64,000 nucleotides of DNA from an uncultured Eubacteriales bacterium (GCA_900546915.1 UREY01000009.1:1-64000), one strand, 5' to 3'. Shown: positions 51,446 to 62,270, numbered from the stretch's first letter. Numbers and translations: made by a program. Notes: generated from the letters alone by a model not told the origin.

Positions 51446-52420
51446 TTATCCTCCTATTTTTAATTTTAAATAATCATAAGTCGTAGCCGGTACCAGATCC
51501 CGGACAGACTGCAGGTCGCCGGCGGTCCAATGAGCCCGGACCCGGCTGGCGCTGACCGGCTCTCCGCCCACCTTCAGTCTGGGAATCTCGATCATCGCAA
51601 TCCCCCGTCCAGGCAGGAATGCGTGCATGGCCTCATTATAGCGCCTGGTCACAGGGTCCAAGGGCTCCGTGCCTACAAACCGCTTTTTCAAATGCAGCGC
51701 AGGGGCAAACCGTCCGGCAAAAATCTCCAGGTCCAATTCACAGTGAATCTCGCCTCCCCGGTTTCTATCTTTGAGGAAATACGTGGGGAAGGTTGCATTG
51801 GAAATCAGATAGCCCTGAGTGGGATGAACCGACACATTGGGAAATTCCCGGCAAGCCAGACGCGCCAGTTGCAGTCGATCCTCCGGCGGAAACGGTCCTT
51901 TGGGTTCCGATAAAACAAAGACGTACAGCCAATCGCAAGCCCGACTGGCCTGTTCCACCAGATACCGGTGCCCCTGCGTAAACGGCGCGCAATTCATCAC
52001 CACCGCACCGCAAGCTCCACCGGCCTTGGGCAATGACTCCAGATACCGGCGCAGGCCGCCCCGCGTGCTCTCCAGCAACATCGCGTCCGCGCAGGCCGCA
52101 ACCGGAAAAAAGCTCAAGCTCCGGAACAGCGCCTCATTCACCGGCTTGGTAAACACAAACAGCTGCCGGTGCCCCCCGGCAAAGGCCTCCCGGCGCAGCT
52201 CCGTCATTAAGACCTCCGCCAAGCCCCGCCCCTGAAAAGCCGGATCCACTGCTACGGTCTTGATCACATTTCCATCCAGCGCGCCGCAGGCCAGAATCCG
52301 GCCGTCTTCCCGCAGACTGACCGTAGCCTGCACCCCTTCGTCCCCATGGAGCCCCTGCTCCTCCAGGAACCGGACGACCGCCTCCGTCTGCCCATTTTGC
52401 CGCTCCCAGAAAACTTCCAT
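51446..52420 (-). CDS. citC: [Citrate (pro-3S)-lyase] ligase, probably acting on citramalate lyase
   Basis: Start at 52420 with AAGGGAAG 8 bases upstream. 324 residues: N-terminal GNAT-like domain (about 40-110, VIKTVAVDPAFQGRGLAEVL) and C-terminal nucleotidyltransferase domain with a TQGH form of the HxGH motif (NCAPFTQGHRYLVEQA) and SASRVRA. It acetylates the prosthetic group of the lyase acyl-carrier subunit with acetate and ATP, switching the lyase on. Divergently transcribed from citDEF. Confidence 0.94.
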   Translation of the reverse strand: MEVFWERQNGQTEAVVRFLEEQGLHGDEGVQATVSLREDGRILACGALDGNVIKTVAVDPAFQGRGLAEVLMTELRREAFAGGHRQLFVFTKPVNEALFRSLSFFPVAACADAMLLESTRGGLRRYLESLPKAGGACGAVVMNCAPFTQGHRYLVEQASRACDWLYVFVLSEPKGPFPPEDRLQLARLACREFPNVSVHPTQGYLISNATFPTYFLKDRNRGGEIHCELDLEIFAGRFAPALHLKKRFVGTEPLDPVTRRYNEAMHAFLPGRGIAMIEIPRLKVGGEPVSASRVRAHWTAGDLQSVRDLVPATTYDYLKLKIGG

Positions 52421-52536
52421 CGGTTCACTTCCCTTCCCATACGCCGTCTTTGTCAACAGCCGATCCCAGACATTCAGACAAGGTGAAATCCGCAATCGGT
52501 CCGGACGACAAAGCGCCATGTGCGTATGCTACTTTC

Positions 52537-52564
52537 AGTATACAGGTTTTTTTGATCCTTGCAA
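52537..52564 (-). promoter_or_regulatory. Promoter of citC
   Basis: Minus strand TTGCAA (52559-52564), 16-bp spacer, TATACT (complement of 52537-52542). Confidence 0.65.
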
Positions 52565-52585
52565 CAGGAAAAGCAAAAATATCTG

Positions 52586-52614
52586 TTGAAAAAGCAGGAA
52601 ATCTATTATACAAT
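52586..52614 (+). promoter_or_regulatory. Promoter of citDEF
   Basis: TTGAAA (52586-52591), 17-bp spacer, TACAAT (52609-52614), about 50 bases before citD. Confidence 0.82.
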
Positions 52615-52664
52615 ATCCACAAAACAAAATACCCCTCACCTACTGTTCTTAGGAGGTTTGCCAC

Positions 52665-52940
52665 ATGTCTGAAATACTTCAGCGCGCCACAGCGGGCACC
52701 ATGGAATCCAGCGATGCCTATGTGGAAATTGAACCAAATGAAAACGGCTTGGAAATCCGGCTGGAATCGGTAGTCCTGGAGCAATTCGGCCAGGATATCC
52801 GGCAGTCGGTCCAGGCCGTTTTATTACATTACGGTGTCAAAGACGCAAAGGTAACCGTCGTAGACCGGGGCGCTTTGGACTGCGTCATCCGCGCCCGGGT
52901 GGAAACGGCCCTGCGCCGGGGATTGGGAGGCGCTTTATGA
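52665..52940 (+). CDS. citD: Citrate/citramalate lyase acyl carrier protein (gamma subunit)
   Basis: 91 residues, TAGGAGG upstream. AGTMESSDAYVEIEP matches the prosthetic-group attachment region; Ser15 is the expected carrier of the phosphoribosyl-dephospho-CoA arm. Its stop overlaps the citE start. In a methylaspartate-pathway organism the same carrier is used by citramalate lyase. The attachment enzymes CitX and CitG are not in this window. Confidence 0.93.
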   Translation: MSEILQRATAGTMESSDAYVEIEPNENGLEIRLESVVLEQFGQDIRQSVQAVLLHYGVKDAKVTVVDRGALDCVIRARVETALRRGLGGAL

Positions 52941-53821
52941 TTCGTTCCATGCTGTTCTTACCGGGAAACACCCCGAACATGCTGATCAACGGAGACGCGC
53001 TGGGAGCCGACGCCGTGATTCTGGATTTGGAGGACGCCGTATCGCCCCAGGAAAAAGACGCGGCCCGAATTCTGGTCCGCAACGCCCTGTCCCGAATGGG
53101 CTTCGGCTGCCGGACGGTGGTGCGGATCAACGCATTGGATTCCGGACTGTGTCAGGCAGACCTGGAGGAAATCGTTCCGCAGGGCCCCACCGCCCTCATG
53201 CTCCCGAAAACTGCAAACGCCGGCCAAATCCAACAGTTGGATGCAGAGATCACCAGACTGGAACAGCAAAACGGCATGAAGCCCGGGCGCGTCGGGGTAA
53301 TTGCTCTGCTGGAGACGGCGCTGGGAGTGGAAAACGCCTTTTCCATCGCGACCGCCAGTCCCCGGGTCCTGGGCCTGTTCCTAGGCGGCGAGGATCTAAC
53401 GGCAGATCTGCAGTGCAAACGGACGAAAGAAGGACGTGAAATTGATTATGCCCGCCAGCGGGTGGTCTGCGCGGCGCGGGCAGCCGGTGTGGAGGCCTTC
53501 GACACGCCCTTTACCGACGTGGATGACCTCGACGGCCTGCGAGCCGACGCCCGGTATGCCAAAAGCCTTGGCTTCACCGGCAAAGCCAGCATATCCCCCC
53601 GCCACGTGACGGGAATTAACGCCGTCTTCTCCCCCACTGCCCAGGAAATTGCCTATGCCCAAGAGGTCTTGGCCGCCATTGCCGAAGCCAAACGCCAGGG
53701 CCGGGGCGCCATTTCCCTTCACGGGAAAATGGTGGACGCCCCAATTGTGCATCGTGCCGAACAAACTCTGGAAGCAGCCCGGGAATTGGGACTGACTGGA
53801 GGTGCCAACCATGAAATCTAA
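52937..53821 (+). CDS. citE: Citrate/citramalate lyase beta subunit
   Basis: 294 residues, ATGA overlap with citD. HpcH/HpaI-type barrel with the CitE N-terminus MIRSMLFLPGNTPNM, metal-binding VILDLEDAVSPQEKD and VIALLETALGVENAF, and GLFLGGEDLTADL. It cleaves the (3S)-citryl- or citramalyl-carrier thioester. Overlaps citF by 11 bases. Confidence 0.95.
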   Translation: MIRSMLFLPGNTPNMLINGDALGADAVILDLEDAVSPQEKDAARILVRNALSRMGFGCRTVVRINALDSGLCQADLEEIVPQGPTALMLPKTANAGQIQQLDAEITRLEQQNGMKPGRVGVIALLETALGVENAFSIATASPRVLGLFLGGEDLTADLQCKRTKEGREIDYARQRVVCAARAAGVEAFDTPFTDVDDLDGLRADARYAKSLGFTGKASISPRHVTGINAVFSPTAQEIAYAQEVLAAIAEAKRQGRGAISLHGKMVDAPIVHRAEQTLEAARELGLTGGANHEI

Positions 53822-55226
53822 GCTGCTGCACTCTCTGCGGGAGGCGCTGGAGGCCGCCGGTTTACAAGACGGCATGACCGTTTCATTTCACCACCATCTT
53901 CGCAATGGAGATTATATTTTAAATTTGGTGCTGGAAGAAGCGGCCCGGATGGGCATTCGGAATCTGACCGTAAACGCCAGCTCCCTGTTCGATATTCACA
54001 TGCCTCTGGTGGGACATATCCGCAACGGCGTCGCCACCCGGCTGCTGACAGACTATGTCTCCGGCGGCATCGGCCGGCATATTTCCTCCGGGATTCTTTC
54101 AGAGCCGGTGGAATTTCGCTCTCACGGAACGCGGGCAGCGGACATCGCCGCAGGCCGTACTCCCATCGATGTCGCTTTTGTAGCGGTTCCGGCGGCCGAC
54201 TGCCGGGGAAACGCCACGGGAAAGCTGGGCGCCGCCGCCTGCGGCAGTCTGGGTTATGCCATACCGGACGCCATGTATGCCAAAAAAGTTGTCGTCCTCA
54301 CCGATACCCTTCTCCCCTATCCCTTGCCGGACTGGGCCATTTCCGAGAATTGGGTGGATTATGTGGTGCAGGTGGACGCCATCGGAGATCCGAAGGGCAT
54401 TCTCTCCGGCACCACCCGGATCACGCGGGACCCGGTGGGGCTGGTGATGGCAGATACCGCCGCCCAGGTCATCGCTGCCTCCGGCCTTCTGCAAGACGGC
54501 TTCTCCTTCCAAACAGGCGCCGGCGGCGCTTCCCTGGCAGCCGCCGCCTCCCTGAAGGAAATTATGCTGCGGGACAACATCCAGGGCAGTTTCGCTCTGG
54601 GCGGAATTACCGGTTATCTGGTGGAGATGCTTCGGGCGGGGTGCTTCCGCCAGCTCATGGATGTACAATGCTTCGACCTGGATGCCGTTGCCTCCATCCG
54701 GGACGATCCCAGACACAGAGAAATCTCCGCCGGGCACTACGCGGCCCCCGGAACCCGCGGCGCCGTGGTGGACAGCCTGGACGTGGTTATTTTGGGCGCG
54801 ACAGAAATTGATACGGACTTTAATGTCAATGTCCACACCGATTCCAACGGCTGCCTCATGGGCGGCTCGGGCGGACATACCGACGCCGCCGCCGGCGCCC
54901 GGCTCACCATGATCATCGCCCCGCTGGTTCGCGCCCGTCTGCCCATTGTAACAGACCGGGTGGCCTGTATTTCTACCCCCGGCGCTGATGTCGACGTTTT
55001 GGTCACACAGCGAGGCGTGGCCGTAAACCCCCTGCGCCCTGAGTTGGCCGCCCAGCTCCGGCAGGCAGGTCTGCCTGTGGTAGAGATTCAGGACCTGAAA
55101 CGCCGGGCCGAAGCCATCACCGGCGTCCCCAGAAAGACACCCCGGGACGGGCGGACGGTGGCCCGGGTCCTGGGACGGGACGGCGCGGTCCAGGATCTGA
55201 TACGAGAATTGCCGGGGGAACCATAA
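53811..55226 (+). CDS. citF: Citrate/citramalate lyase alpha subunit (acyl-carrier transferase)
   Basis: Start at 53811 (GGAGG 8 bases upstream). 471 residues, about 40 shorter than typical enterobacterial CitF, the missing part being N-terminal. CoA-transferase-like fold: MTVSFHHHLRNGDYILN, SFQTGAGGASLAAAASLKEI, GAVVDSLDVVILGATEID and SNGCLMGGSGGHTDAAAGAR. It swaps acetate for citrate or citramalate on the carrier protein. The locus beside glutamate mutase and methylaspartase argues for citramalate. Confidence 0.94.
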   Translation: MKSKLLHSLREALEAAGLQDGMTVSFHHHLRNGDYILNLVLEEAARMGIRNLTVNASSLFDIHMPLVGHIRNGVATRLLTDYVSGGIGRHISSGILSEPVEFRSHGTRAADIAAGRTPIDVAFVAVPAADCRGNATGKLGAAACGSLGYAIPDAMYAKKVVVLTDTLLPYPLPDWAISENWVDYVVQVDAIGDPKGILSGTTRITRDPVGLVMADTAAQVIAASGLLQDGFSFQTGAGGASLAAAASLKEIMLRDNIQGSFALGGITGYLVEMLRAGCFRQLMDVQCFDLDAVASIRDDPRHREISAGHYAAPGTRGAVVDSLDVVILGATEIDTDFNVNVHTDSNGCLMGGSGGHTDAAAGARLTMIIAPLVRARLPIVTDRVACISTPGADVDVLVTQRGVAVNPLRPELAAQLRQAGLPVVEIQDLKRRAEAITGVPRKTPRDGRTVARVLGRDGAVQDLIRELPGEP

Positions 55227-55242
55227 ATCTTCCCCTGTGCTC

Positions 55243-55271
55243 TTGACAGCCGAGGAAAAACAAGGTATAGT
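55243..55271 (+). promoter_or_regulatory. Promoter of the glmS-to-argF operon
   Basis: TTGACA (55243-55248), 17-bp spacer, TATAGT (55266-55271). It leaves a leader of about 100 bases without evident structure. No terminator separates it from citF, so citDEF transcripts may read through. Confidence 0.83.
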
Positions 55272-55376
55272 ACCCTTACAAAATACATAATATTTCTGCA
55301 TAATCGCATATCTTCCCCGGCTTGCATCCCTTACCTTCTGAACCCCAGCCAAAAACATGATTTGGAGTGGATAACC

Positions 55377-55829
55377 ATGGAGCGAAAAAAGAAAGTGTTG
55401 GTCATGGGCGTCATCGGCGCCGACGTACACGCTGTTGGCAACCGCATCCTGTATCAGGCCTTTACCGAAGCCGGATTTGAAGTCATCAATCTGGGCGTCA
55501 TGGTCTCGCAGGAGGAGTACATCGCTGCCGCAGTCGAATCCAATGCCGATGCCATTGTGGTCTCTTCCCTATACGGGCAGGGAGAACTGGACTGCCGGGG
55601 CATGAGAGAAAAATGCGACGAAGCAGGACTGCAAGGCATTCCCCTTCTGGTAGGCGGCAACATCGTCATCGGCAAACAGCGTTTTGAAGATGTGGAGGCC
55701 CGGTTCCACGCCATGGGCTTCGACCGGGCATTCCCCCCGGGAACCATGCCGGAGGTCACCATCGCCGCCCTGCGGGAAATTCTCCATATGGACTCCCCAG
55801 CCGGTGAGGAGCCTCAGAACGGACGGTGA
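55377..55829 (+). CDS. glmS: Glutamate mutase sigma (small, B12-binding) subunit
   Basis: Start at 55377 with GGAG upstream. 150 residues, cobalamin-binding Rossmann domain with the DxHxxG signature DVHAVG at residues 16-21 (His18 is the lower cobalt ligand), SxL region ([12 protein letters not shown]) and GG ([11 protein letters not shown]). With GlmE it converts L-glutamate to (2S,3S)-3-methylaspartate. Four bases separate it from glmL. Confidence 0.97.
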   Translation: MERKKKVLVMGVIGADVHAVGNRILYQAFTEAGFEVINLGVMVSQEEYIAAAVESNADAIVVSSLYGQGELDCRGMREKCDEAGLQGIPLLVGGNIVIGKQRFEDVEARFHAMGFDRAFPPGTMPEVTIAALREILHMDSPAGEEPQNGR

Positions 55830-55833
55830 CATC

Positions 55834-57225
55834 ATGACGCCCATTCTGTTGATTGATTTCGGCAGTACATACACCAAGGTTACCGCTGTGGATATCGATC
55901 AGCCGTCGCTTCTCGGAACGGCCGCCTCCTATACCACGGTGGAAACCGACGTCACGGAAGGCCTGCATCAAGCTCTGACACTGCTGGAACAGCAAACCGG
56001 TCCTCTGACCTTCTCCCATCGTTACGCCTGCTCCTCTGCTGCCGGCGGCCTGCGGATGATTGCCTCCGGCCTGGTCCCCGAGCTGACTGCGCAAGCGGCC
56101 CGGGAAGCCAGCCTCGGCGCAGGGGCTAAGGTGCTGAAAACCTACGCCTTCCAATTGACGGAAGACGACGCCGAGGAGATCGCCTCCCTGCAGCCGGACA
56201 TTTTCCTTCTGGTGGGGGGAACCGACGGCGGAAACACCGACTGTATTCTCCACAATGCCCAGGTGCTGGCCGACCTCGGCGGAAATTTTCCCATTGTCGT
56301 CGCCGGAAACCGCACCGCATCCCGGCAATGCCAGCGAATCCTTGCAGGACGCGAGGTTCACCTGTGCGAAAACGTCATGCCCAAATTCGGCGTACTCAAT
56401 ATTGAACCCGCTCAGCAGGTCATTCGGGAGGTGTTCCTCCGGCGCATCGTCAAGGCCAAGGGCTTATCCAAAACCGATTCCCTCCTGTCCGGCATTCTGA
56501 TGCCGACCCCCTCGGCCGTCATGCGGGCCATCGAACTGCTGGCCAACGGCTGTGAAGAAGAATCGGGCATCGGAGAGCTGCTGGCCGTAGACGTGGGAGG
56601 CGCTACGACAGATGTCTACTCTGTTTCAGAGGGCGCACCCGCCCGGGCCAACACAGTATGCAAAGGACTGCCGGAGCCCTACGTCAAACGGACCGTGGAA
56701 GGGGACATCGGCATGCGGTACAGCGTCCGGGGCATTCTGGACGCCGCCGGCCCGGCTAAGCTCAGCCGGATTTCCGGCCTGCCTGTTCCCACTGTTCTGG
56801 AGCTGACTCAATTTCTGCGGGAGCACACCGACACGCTGCCGGATGGAGATCCAAAGCTGGAGGCTTTGGACCGGGCCCTTGCCAGCTGCGCCATAGAAAC
56901 AGCAGTCATCCGCCACGCCGGCAGCATTGAGGAAGCTTACACCCTCATGGGTCTGACCTATGTCCAAACCGGCAAGGATTTAACCCCCGTAACCAATCTG
57001 GTGGTCACAGGCGGAAGCCTGATTCATACCACGCAAACCTCAGAAATCGCCTCTTACGCTCTGTATGATCCCGCGCAGCCCATGTCCCTGCGGCCCAAAG
57101 AGGCCCGGGTACTGGTGGACCGGCAATACATTCTTTCCGCCATGGGGCTGCTGGCTGCAAGTCATCCCGCCTGCGCTTTGCGAATCATGAAAAAGGAGAT
57201 CAAGGTAGATGGAGATCCAAAATAA
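55834..57225 (+). CDS. glmL: Glutamate mutase accessory protein GlmL (MutL-type reactivase)
   Basis: 463 residues of the ASKHA ATPase fold: phosphate-1 loop [16 protein letters not shown] (residues about 5-20), [25 protein letters not shown], and a second motif [14 protein letters not shown]. It is thought to reactivate the mutase by exchanging damaged cobalamin. The start follows glmS by 4 bases, and its 3' end overlaps glmE by 17 bases. Confidence 0.95.
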   Translation: MTPILLIDFGSTYTKVTAVDIDQPSLLGTAASYTTVETDVTEGLHQALTLLEQQTGPLTFSHRYACSSAAGGLRMIASGLVPELTAQAAREASLGAGAKVLKTYAFQLTEDDAEEIASLQPDIFLLVGGTDGGNTDCILHNAQVLADLGGNFPIVVAGNRTASRQCQRILAGREVHLCENVMPKFGVLNIEPAQQVIREVFLRRIVKAKGLSKTDSLLSGILMPTPSAVMRAIELLANGCEEESGIGELLAVDVGGATTDVYSVSEGAPARANTVCKGLPEPYVKRTVEGDIGMRYSVRGILDAAGPAKLSRISGLPVPTVLELTQFLREHTDTLPDGDPKLEALDRALASCAIETAVIRHAGSIEEAYTLMGLTYVQTGKDLTPVTNLVVTGGSLIHTTQTSEIASYALYDPAQPMSLRPKEARVLVDRQYILSAMGLLAASHPACALRIMKKEIKVDGDPK

Positions 57226-58660
57226 AAAAATTCCCGAAGGCGAGTTTATGAAGCTCCGCCAGGAAGTCCTGACCCAATGGCCCACCGGAAAAGGCGTGGA
57301 CCTGGAGGAGGCATTCGCCTTTCACAAGTCTCTCCCTCAGGAAAAAATCTTTTCTCAGAAGCTCATTGACGCCAAGGAGCAACACAAGACCCTGGTCCAG
57401 CCCAGAGCCGGTGTTCCCGTAGTAGAAGAGCACATTAAGCTGTTGCAGTTCCTTCAGGATGAGGGCGAAGCCGACCTTCTGCCTACCACCATCGACAGCT
57501 ACACCCGTCAGAACCGCTATGAAGAGGCGGAAAACGGTATCCGGGAATCCATGCGCCTGGGACGGGCCATGCTCAACGGTTTTCCTGCCGTCAACCACGG
57601 CGTGTCCGGCTGCCGCCACGTGGTAAACAGCGTCCAGGTCCCGCTTCAGGTCCGTCACGGCACCCCGGATGCCCGCCTTCTTACCGAGATCACTTATGCA
57701 GGCGGCTTTACCAGCTACGAAGGAGGCGGCATTTCCTACAACCTGCCCTATTGTAAAAGCGTTCCTTTGGAAAGGACCATTTTGGATTGGCAGTATGTAG
57801 ACCGCCTCACAGGCCTGTATGAGGAAAACGGCGTCTCCATCAACCGGGAGCCGTACGGCCCTCTCACCGGCACGTTGGTCCCTCCCTGCATGTCTCATGC
57901 CGTCGCCATCATCGAAGCGCTTCTAGCCGCCGAGCAAGGCGTCAAGAACATCACCGTGGGTTACGGTCAGTGCGGCAACCTGGTCCAGGATGTAGCCGCC
58001 ATCCAAACCCTTCAGGAGCTCACCGAGGAGTACCTAAAGAAGTACGGCTATGACGACGTCACAGTCACCACCGTATTGCATCAGTGGATGGGCGGTTTCC
58101 CCGCAGACGAGGCCAAGGCCTTCGGCGTCATCGCCCTGGGCAGCACCATTGCCGCACTGGCCAAGGCCACCAAGGTCATTGTCAAAACCCCCCATGAGGC
58201 CATCGGCATTCCCACAAAAGACGCCAACGCCGCCGGCTTGCGCTGCACCAAGCAGGTGGTCAATATGCTCTACGATCAGTCGCTGAAAAATGTAGAATTG
58301 GAAGTGGAGAAGGGCATCATCCGTCACGAAACGCGGCTGATTGTAAACAAATGCTTTGAGCTGGGCGCCGGAGACATTGCGCTGGGCGTTTGCCGGGGCG
58401 TCAAGGCCGGTGTGGTGGATATTCCCTTTGCCCCTTGCCGGGCCAACGCCGGACAGATGCTTCCGGCCCGGGACAACGAGGGAGCCGTTCGCATTATGAA
58501 CATCGGCAACCTGCCCTTTGACAAGGAAATCCGGGATTTCCATGCGGCTAAAATGGCCCAGAGAGCCAGGCAGGAAAAACGGAAGGTCTCTTTCCAGATG
58601 GTAATTGACGACGTCTACGCCATCGGCAAAGGCCGTTTGGTAGGCCGTCCCAGATATTGA
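57209..58660 (+). CDS. glmE: Glutamate mutase epsilon (catalytic) subunit
   Basis: 483 residues, AAGGAGATCAAGGTAG upstream within glmL. Full-length TIM-barrel subunit: [65 protein letters not shown] and [10 protein letters not shown]. It binds glutamate and, with GlmS, the cobalamin radical. Followed by the methylaspartase gene after 71 bases. Confidence 0.97.
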   Translation: MEIQNKKIPEGEFMKLRQEVLTQWPTGKGVDLEEAFAFHKSLPQEKIFSQKLIDAKEQHKTLVQPRAGVPVVEEHIKLLQFLQDEGEADLLPTTIDSYTRQNRYEEAENGIRESMRLGRAMLNGFPAVNHGVSGCRHVVNSVQVPLQVRHGTPDARLLTEITYAGGFTSYEGGGISYNLPYCKSVPLERTILDWQYVDRLTGLYEENGVSINREPYGPLTGTLVPPCMSHAVAIIEALLAAEQGVKNITVGYGQCGNLVQDVAAIQTLQELTEEYLKKYGYDDVTVTTVLHQWMGGFPADEAKAFGVIALGSTIAALAKATKVIVKTPHEAIGIPTKDANAAGLRCTKQVVNMLYDQSLKNVELEVEKGIIRHETRLIVNKCFELGAGDIALGVCRGVKAGVVDIPFAPCRANAGQMLPARDNEGAVRIMNIGNLPFDKEIRDFHAAKMAQRARQEKRKVSFQMVIDDVYAIGKGRLVGRPRY

Positions 58661-58731
58661 TCCCCAGAAGATCCCATTTACGGCATTTTGAAACTTCACG
58701 TCTAAGAAATTTATGTTTGGAGGCTGCAAAG

Positions 58732-59991
58732 ATGAAAATTGTGGATCTAGTTTGCGCCCCTGGGCGCACCGGATTTTATTTTGACGACCAGCGGGCCATC
58801 AAGGGCGGCGCCGGTCATGACGGCATGTTTTATACCGGGGACCCCGTTACCCAGGGGTTCCGCTCGGTACGCCAGGCAGGCGAATCGATCTCCGTGATGC
58901 TCGTCCTGGAAGATGGGCAAATCGCTTGGGGCGACTGCGCCGCCGTTCAGTACAGCGGCGCAGGAGGACGAGACCCCCTGTTCTTAGCGGAAGACTTCAT
59001 TCCCTTGATTGAAACGTACATCAAGCCGGTTTTAGTCGGCCGGGAGGCAGACTCCTTCCGAACTCTCTGCCGGGAGATGGAAGCCGTTTCCATAAACGGC
59101 CGGCGGCTGCACACCGCCGTGCGCTACGGCCTGTCCCAGGCCATCCTGGATGCCGTGGCAAAATCCACCGGGCGTCTGATGTGCGAAGTCGTGGCCGATG
59201 AGTATGACTGCTCTGTCTCGGACACGCCCATCCCGATTTTTACCCAATCCGGCGATGACCGGTACAGCAATGCAGACAAGATGATCATCAAAGGCGCACA
59301 GGTCCTTCCCCATGGCCTCATCAACAATGTGGAGGAAAAGCTGGGGCTGCAGGGGGAAAAATTGGCCGAATATGTGTCCTGGCTGCGGGACCGGATCTTG
59401 TCCAAGCGGCTGGACCCCCATTATACGCCGGTTTTGCACATTGACGTATACGGTACCATCGGCGCCCTGTTTGGGAATCACAATTACTCCGCCATGGCCG
59501 ATTACCTGGCCCGGCTGGAGGAGCTGGCCAAGCCGCTGCACCTGCGCATCGAGGGCCCCATGGACTGCGATTGCGACCGGCAAAGTCAGCTAGAGGCCCT
59601 GGCCGGCCTGACTGCAGAGCTGGACCGGCGTGGAATTCAGGTAGAGCTGGTGGCGGACGAGTGGTGCAATACCCTGGAAGACATCAAGCTTTTTGCCGAC
59701 CACAAGGCCGGACATATGGTGCAGATCAAAACCCCGGATTTGGGCAGCATTCACAATACCATTGAGGCCGTTCTGTACTGCAAGGCCAAAGGCATCGGCG
59801 CATACCAAGGCGGTACTTGCAACGAAACGGACCGCAGCGCCCAGGTTTGCGTCCATTGCGCCATGGCTACCCAGCCGGAACAGATCCTGGCCAAGCCGGG
59901 TATGGGCGTAGACGAGGGGTACATGATTGTATACAACGAAATGCAGCGTATTTTGGCGCTGCGCCGCGCGAAAAAAAGCCGGGCTCAATAG
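58732..59991 (+). CDS. Methylaspartate ammonia-lyase
   Basis: ATG at 58732 with GGAGG 8 bases upstream. 419 residues, enolase superfamily. Active-site residues seen are His194 (VLPHGLINN), Mg2+ ligands Asp238 (LHIDVYGT), Glu274 (RIEGPMDC) and Asp309 (VADEWC), and base Lys333 (QIKTPDLGSIHNT); these agree with the Clostridium tetanomorphum enzyme (H194, D238, E273, D307, K331). Converts 3-methylaspartate to mesaconate and ammonia, the second step of glutamate fermentation by this route. Confidence 0.97.
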   Translation: MKIVDLVCAPGRTGFYFDDQRAIKGGAGHDGMFYTGDPVTQGFRSVRQAGESISVMLVLEDGQIAWGDCAAVQYSGAGGRDPLFLAEDFIPLIETYIKPVLVGREADSFRTLCREMEAVSINGRRLHTAVRYGLSQAILDAVAKSTGRLMCEVVADEYDCSVSDTPIPIFTQSGDDRYSNADKMIIKGAQVLPHGLINNVEEKLGLQGEKLAEYVSWLRDRILSKRLDPHYTPVLHIDVYGTIGALFGNHNYSAMADYLARLEELAKPLHLRIEGPMDCDCDRQSQLEALAGLTAELDRRGIQVELVADEWCNTLEDIKLFADHKAGHMVQIKTPDLGSIHNTIEAVLYCKAKGIGAYQGGTCNETDRSAQVCVHCAMATQPEQILAKPGMGVDEGYMIVYNEMQRILALRRAKKSRAQ

Positions 59992-60021
59992 TATTTCAAA
60001 TCCGTCCAAAGGAGTTTTCTT

Positions 60022-61245
60022 ATGCCGATTCAAGTTTTCAGTGAAATTGCTCCCCTTCGCCGCGTGCTGTTGCACCGGCCCGGCCAAGAGCTGGAGCATC
60101 TCGTGCCCGGCTCTCTGGAGCGGCTGCTTTTTGATGACATTCCTTATTTAAAAGGCGCTCAAACAGAGCACGACAGATTTGCTCAGGTCCTGCAGGATAA
60201 CGGCGTGGAAGTCGTATACCTCTCCACGCTTACGGCTGAAGCCCTGGGGCAGGATGAGGCTCTGAAGGAAGCGTTTATTCGGGACTTCACCCAGAAAAGC
60301 GGCAGCGTTGCCCACCGGTATGAGCGGGAGCTCCAGGCATACCTGAGCTCCATGCAGGACGTTCACGAAATGGTTTTACAAACCATGGCCGGTATCCCAT
60401 TCTCGGATCTCTCTCTGGATCATGCAGAATCCTTAACCGCGCTGCTCCACAGCAAATCCGACTTCGCCATGGAGCCCATTCCCAACCTCTATTTTACCCG
60501 GGACCCCTTTGCCTCCATTGGAGCCGGCGTAGCGCTGCACCATATGTACTCCGCCACACGCCGGAGGGAAACCCTATACGGCGCGTACATTCTCCAATAC
60601 CATCCGGATTACGCCGGAACCCCGTTCTACTACGCCCCGGATGCGCCCTATTCCCTGGAGGGCGGCGACATCATGAACCTGTCGGAGTCTGTCCTGGCCG
60701 TGGGCATCTCCCAGCGCACCATGCCGGAAGCCATTGAGCAGCTGGCCCGAAATATTTTCAGCCGACCGGAATCCAAAATCCAAACCATTCTGGCCATGAG
60801 CATTCCCAGCAAGCGCGCCTTTATGCATTTGGATACCGTGATGACGCAGGTGGATATCGACAAGTTTGTGGTACACCCCGCGATCCTACCCACTTTGCAA
60901 ATTTTTGAGCTCACCCGTGGCAAGGGCGGGGAACTCACCGCCCGGCTTTTGGACATGGACCTGGCGCACACGCTGGCCCACTACCTTCAGTTGGACCAGG
61001 TCACGCTGATTCTCTGCGGCGGTCAAGATCAAATTGCCGCGCAGCGGGAACAGTGGAACGACGGCTCCAATACCCTCTGCATCCGTCCGGGCGTTGTGAT
61101 CGCCTACGACCGAAACTATATTACCAATGAAATTCTGGAAGACCACGGCATCACTGTGTTAAAAATCCCAAGCGGCGAGCTCTCCCGGGGCCGTGGCGGC
61201 CCTCGGTGCATGAGCATGCCTTTGATTCGGGATATGAAATTTTAA
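60022..61245 (+). CDS. arcA: Arginine deiminase
   Basis: 407 residues, AAAGGAG upstream. Pentein fold: [53 protein letters not shown] and the catalytic Cys396 in [16 protein letters not shown]. Hydrolyses arginine to citrulline and ammonia. Thirty bases after the methylaspartase gene and on the same transcript. Confidence 0.97.
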   Translation: MPIQVFSEIAPLRRVLLHRPGQELEHLVPGSLERLLFDDIPYLKGAQTEHDRFAQVLQDNGVEVVYLSTLTAEALGQDEALKEAFIRDFTQKSGSVAHRYERELQAYLSSMQDVHEMVLQTMAGIPFSDLSLDHAESLTALLHSKSDFAMEPIPNLYFTRDPFASIGAGVALHHMYSATRRRETLYGAYILQYHPDYAGTPFYYAPDAPYSLEGGDIMNLSESVLAVGISQRTMPEAIEQLARNIFSRPESKIQTILAMSIPSKRAFMHLDTVMTQVDIDKFVVHPAILPTLQIFELTRGKGGELTARLLDMDLAHTLAHYLQLDQVTLILCGGQDQIAAQREQWNDGSNTLCIRPGVVIAYDRNYITNEILEDHGITVLKIPSGELSRGRGGPRCMSMPLIRDMKF

Positions 61246-61264
61246 ATCAGAAAGGAACAAAACT

Positions 61265-62257
61265 ATGCCTGTCAATCTCCGTGGAAGAAGCTACCTGAAA
61301 CTGTTGGATTATACCCCCGCTGAAATCCGTTACCTGCTGGAGCTCAGCAAGGACTTTAAGCGTATGAAACGCGCCGGAACACCCCACCGGTATCTGGCCG
61401 GAAAGAACATCGTCCTGCTTTTTGAAAAAACATCCACCCGGACCCGCTGCTCCTTCGAAGTGGCCGGAAGGGATCTGGGCCTCGGCGTCACATATTTGGA
61501 CCCCGGCAGCTCCCAGATGGGCAAAAAAGAGTCGATTGCCGATACCGCCCGGGTGTTGGGCCGTATGTTTGACGGCATTGAATACCGGGGCTTCAGCCAG
61601 AAGACGGTGGAGGATCTGGCAAAATATGCCGGCGTTCCGGTATGGAACGGCCTCACCGACGAATTCCACCCGACGCAGATGCTGGCAGACCTTTTAACCA
61701 TCGAGGAACATTTCGGCTACAGCAAAGGCATCCGTTTCACTTATATGGGCGACGCCCGGAACAATATGGGCAACTCCCTCATGGTTCTGTGCGCCAAAAT
61801 GGGCCTGCATTTCACCGCCTGCGCCCCCAAGGCCCTCTTCCCGGCCCCGGAGCTGGTTGACGAGTGCCGGAAAATTGCAGAAGAAACCGGCGCGACCATT
61901 CGTCTGACGGAAGACGTTCTCGAGGGCACCCGGGACGCCGATGTGCTGTACACCGATATCTGGGTCTCTATGGGAGAGCCGGACGAGGTTTGGGAGTCCC
62001 GGATTCAGCTACTGAAGCCCTATCAGGTCAACGCCGCCGCCATGGCAAATGCAAAGCCCACGGCGATTTTCATGCACTGCTTGCCCTCCTACCATGATAC
62101 CAATACCACCATCGGCGCTCAAATTGCCGAGAAATACGGCATTACCGAGATGGAAGTGACCGATCAGGTATTTGAGTCCAAGCAGTCTGTGGTCTTCGAC
62201 GAAGCAGAAAACCGGATGCATACCATCAAAGCCGTCATTTACGCCACACTGTGCTAA
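61265..62257 (+). CDS. argF: Ornithine carbamoyltransferase
   Basis: 330 residues, AGAAAGGA upstream. Carbamoyl-phosphate site STRTR (57-61), HPTQ (135-138), ornithine loop SMGE (235-238) and HCLP (271-274). After arginine deiminase the likely direction is catabolic (citrulline to ornithine plus carbamoyl phosphate; arcB role), but an anabolic role cannot be excluded. Carbamate kinase (arcC) and an arginine/ornithine antiporter are not in the window. Last gene before a terminator. Confidence 0.96.
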   Translation: MPVNLRGRSYLKLLDYTPAEIRYLLELSKDFKRMKRAGTPHRYLAGKNIVLLFEKTSTRTRCSFEVAGRDLGLGVTYLDPGSSQMGKKESIADTARVLGRMFDGIEYRGFSQKTVEDLAKYAGVPVWNGLTDEFHPTQMLADLLTIEEHFGYSKGIRFTYMGDARNNMGNSLMVLCAKMGLHFTACAPKALFPAPELVDECRKIAEETGATIRLTEDVLEGTRDADVLYTDIWVSMGEPDEVWESRIQLLKPYQVNAAAMANAKPTAIFMHCLPSYHDTNTTIGAQIAEKYGITEMEVTDQVFESKQSVVFDEAENRMHTIKAVIYATLC

Positions 62258-62270
62258 CTGCATGGATTCC

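Noticed and set aside
54099-55430. 443-codon open frame antisense to citF
   Set aside because: It overlaps conserved citF and the glmS promoter and has no recognisable product.
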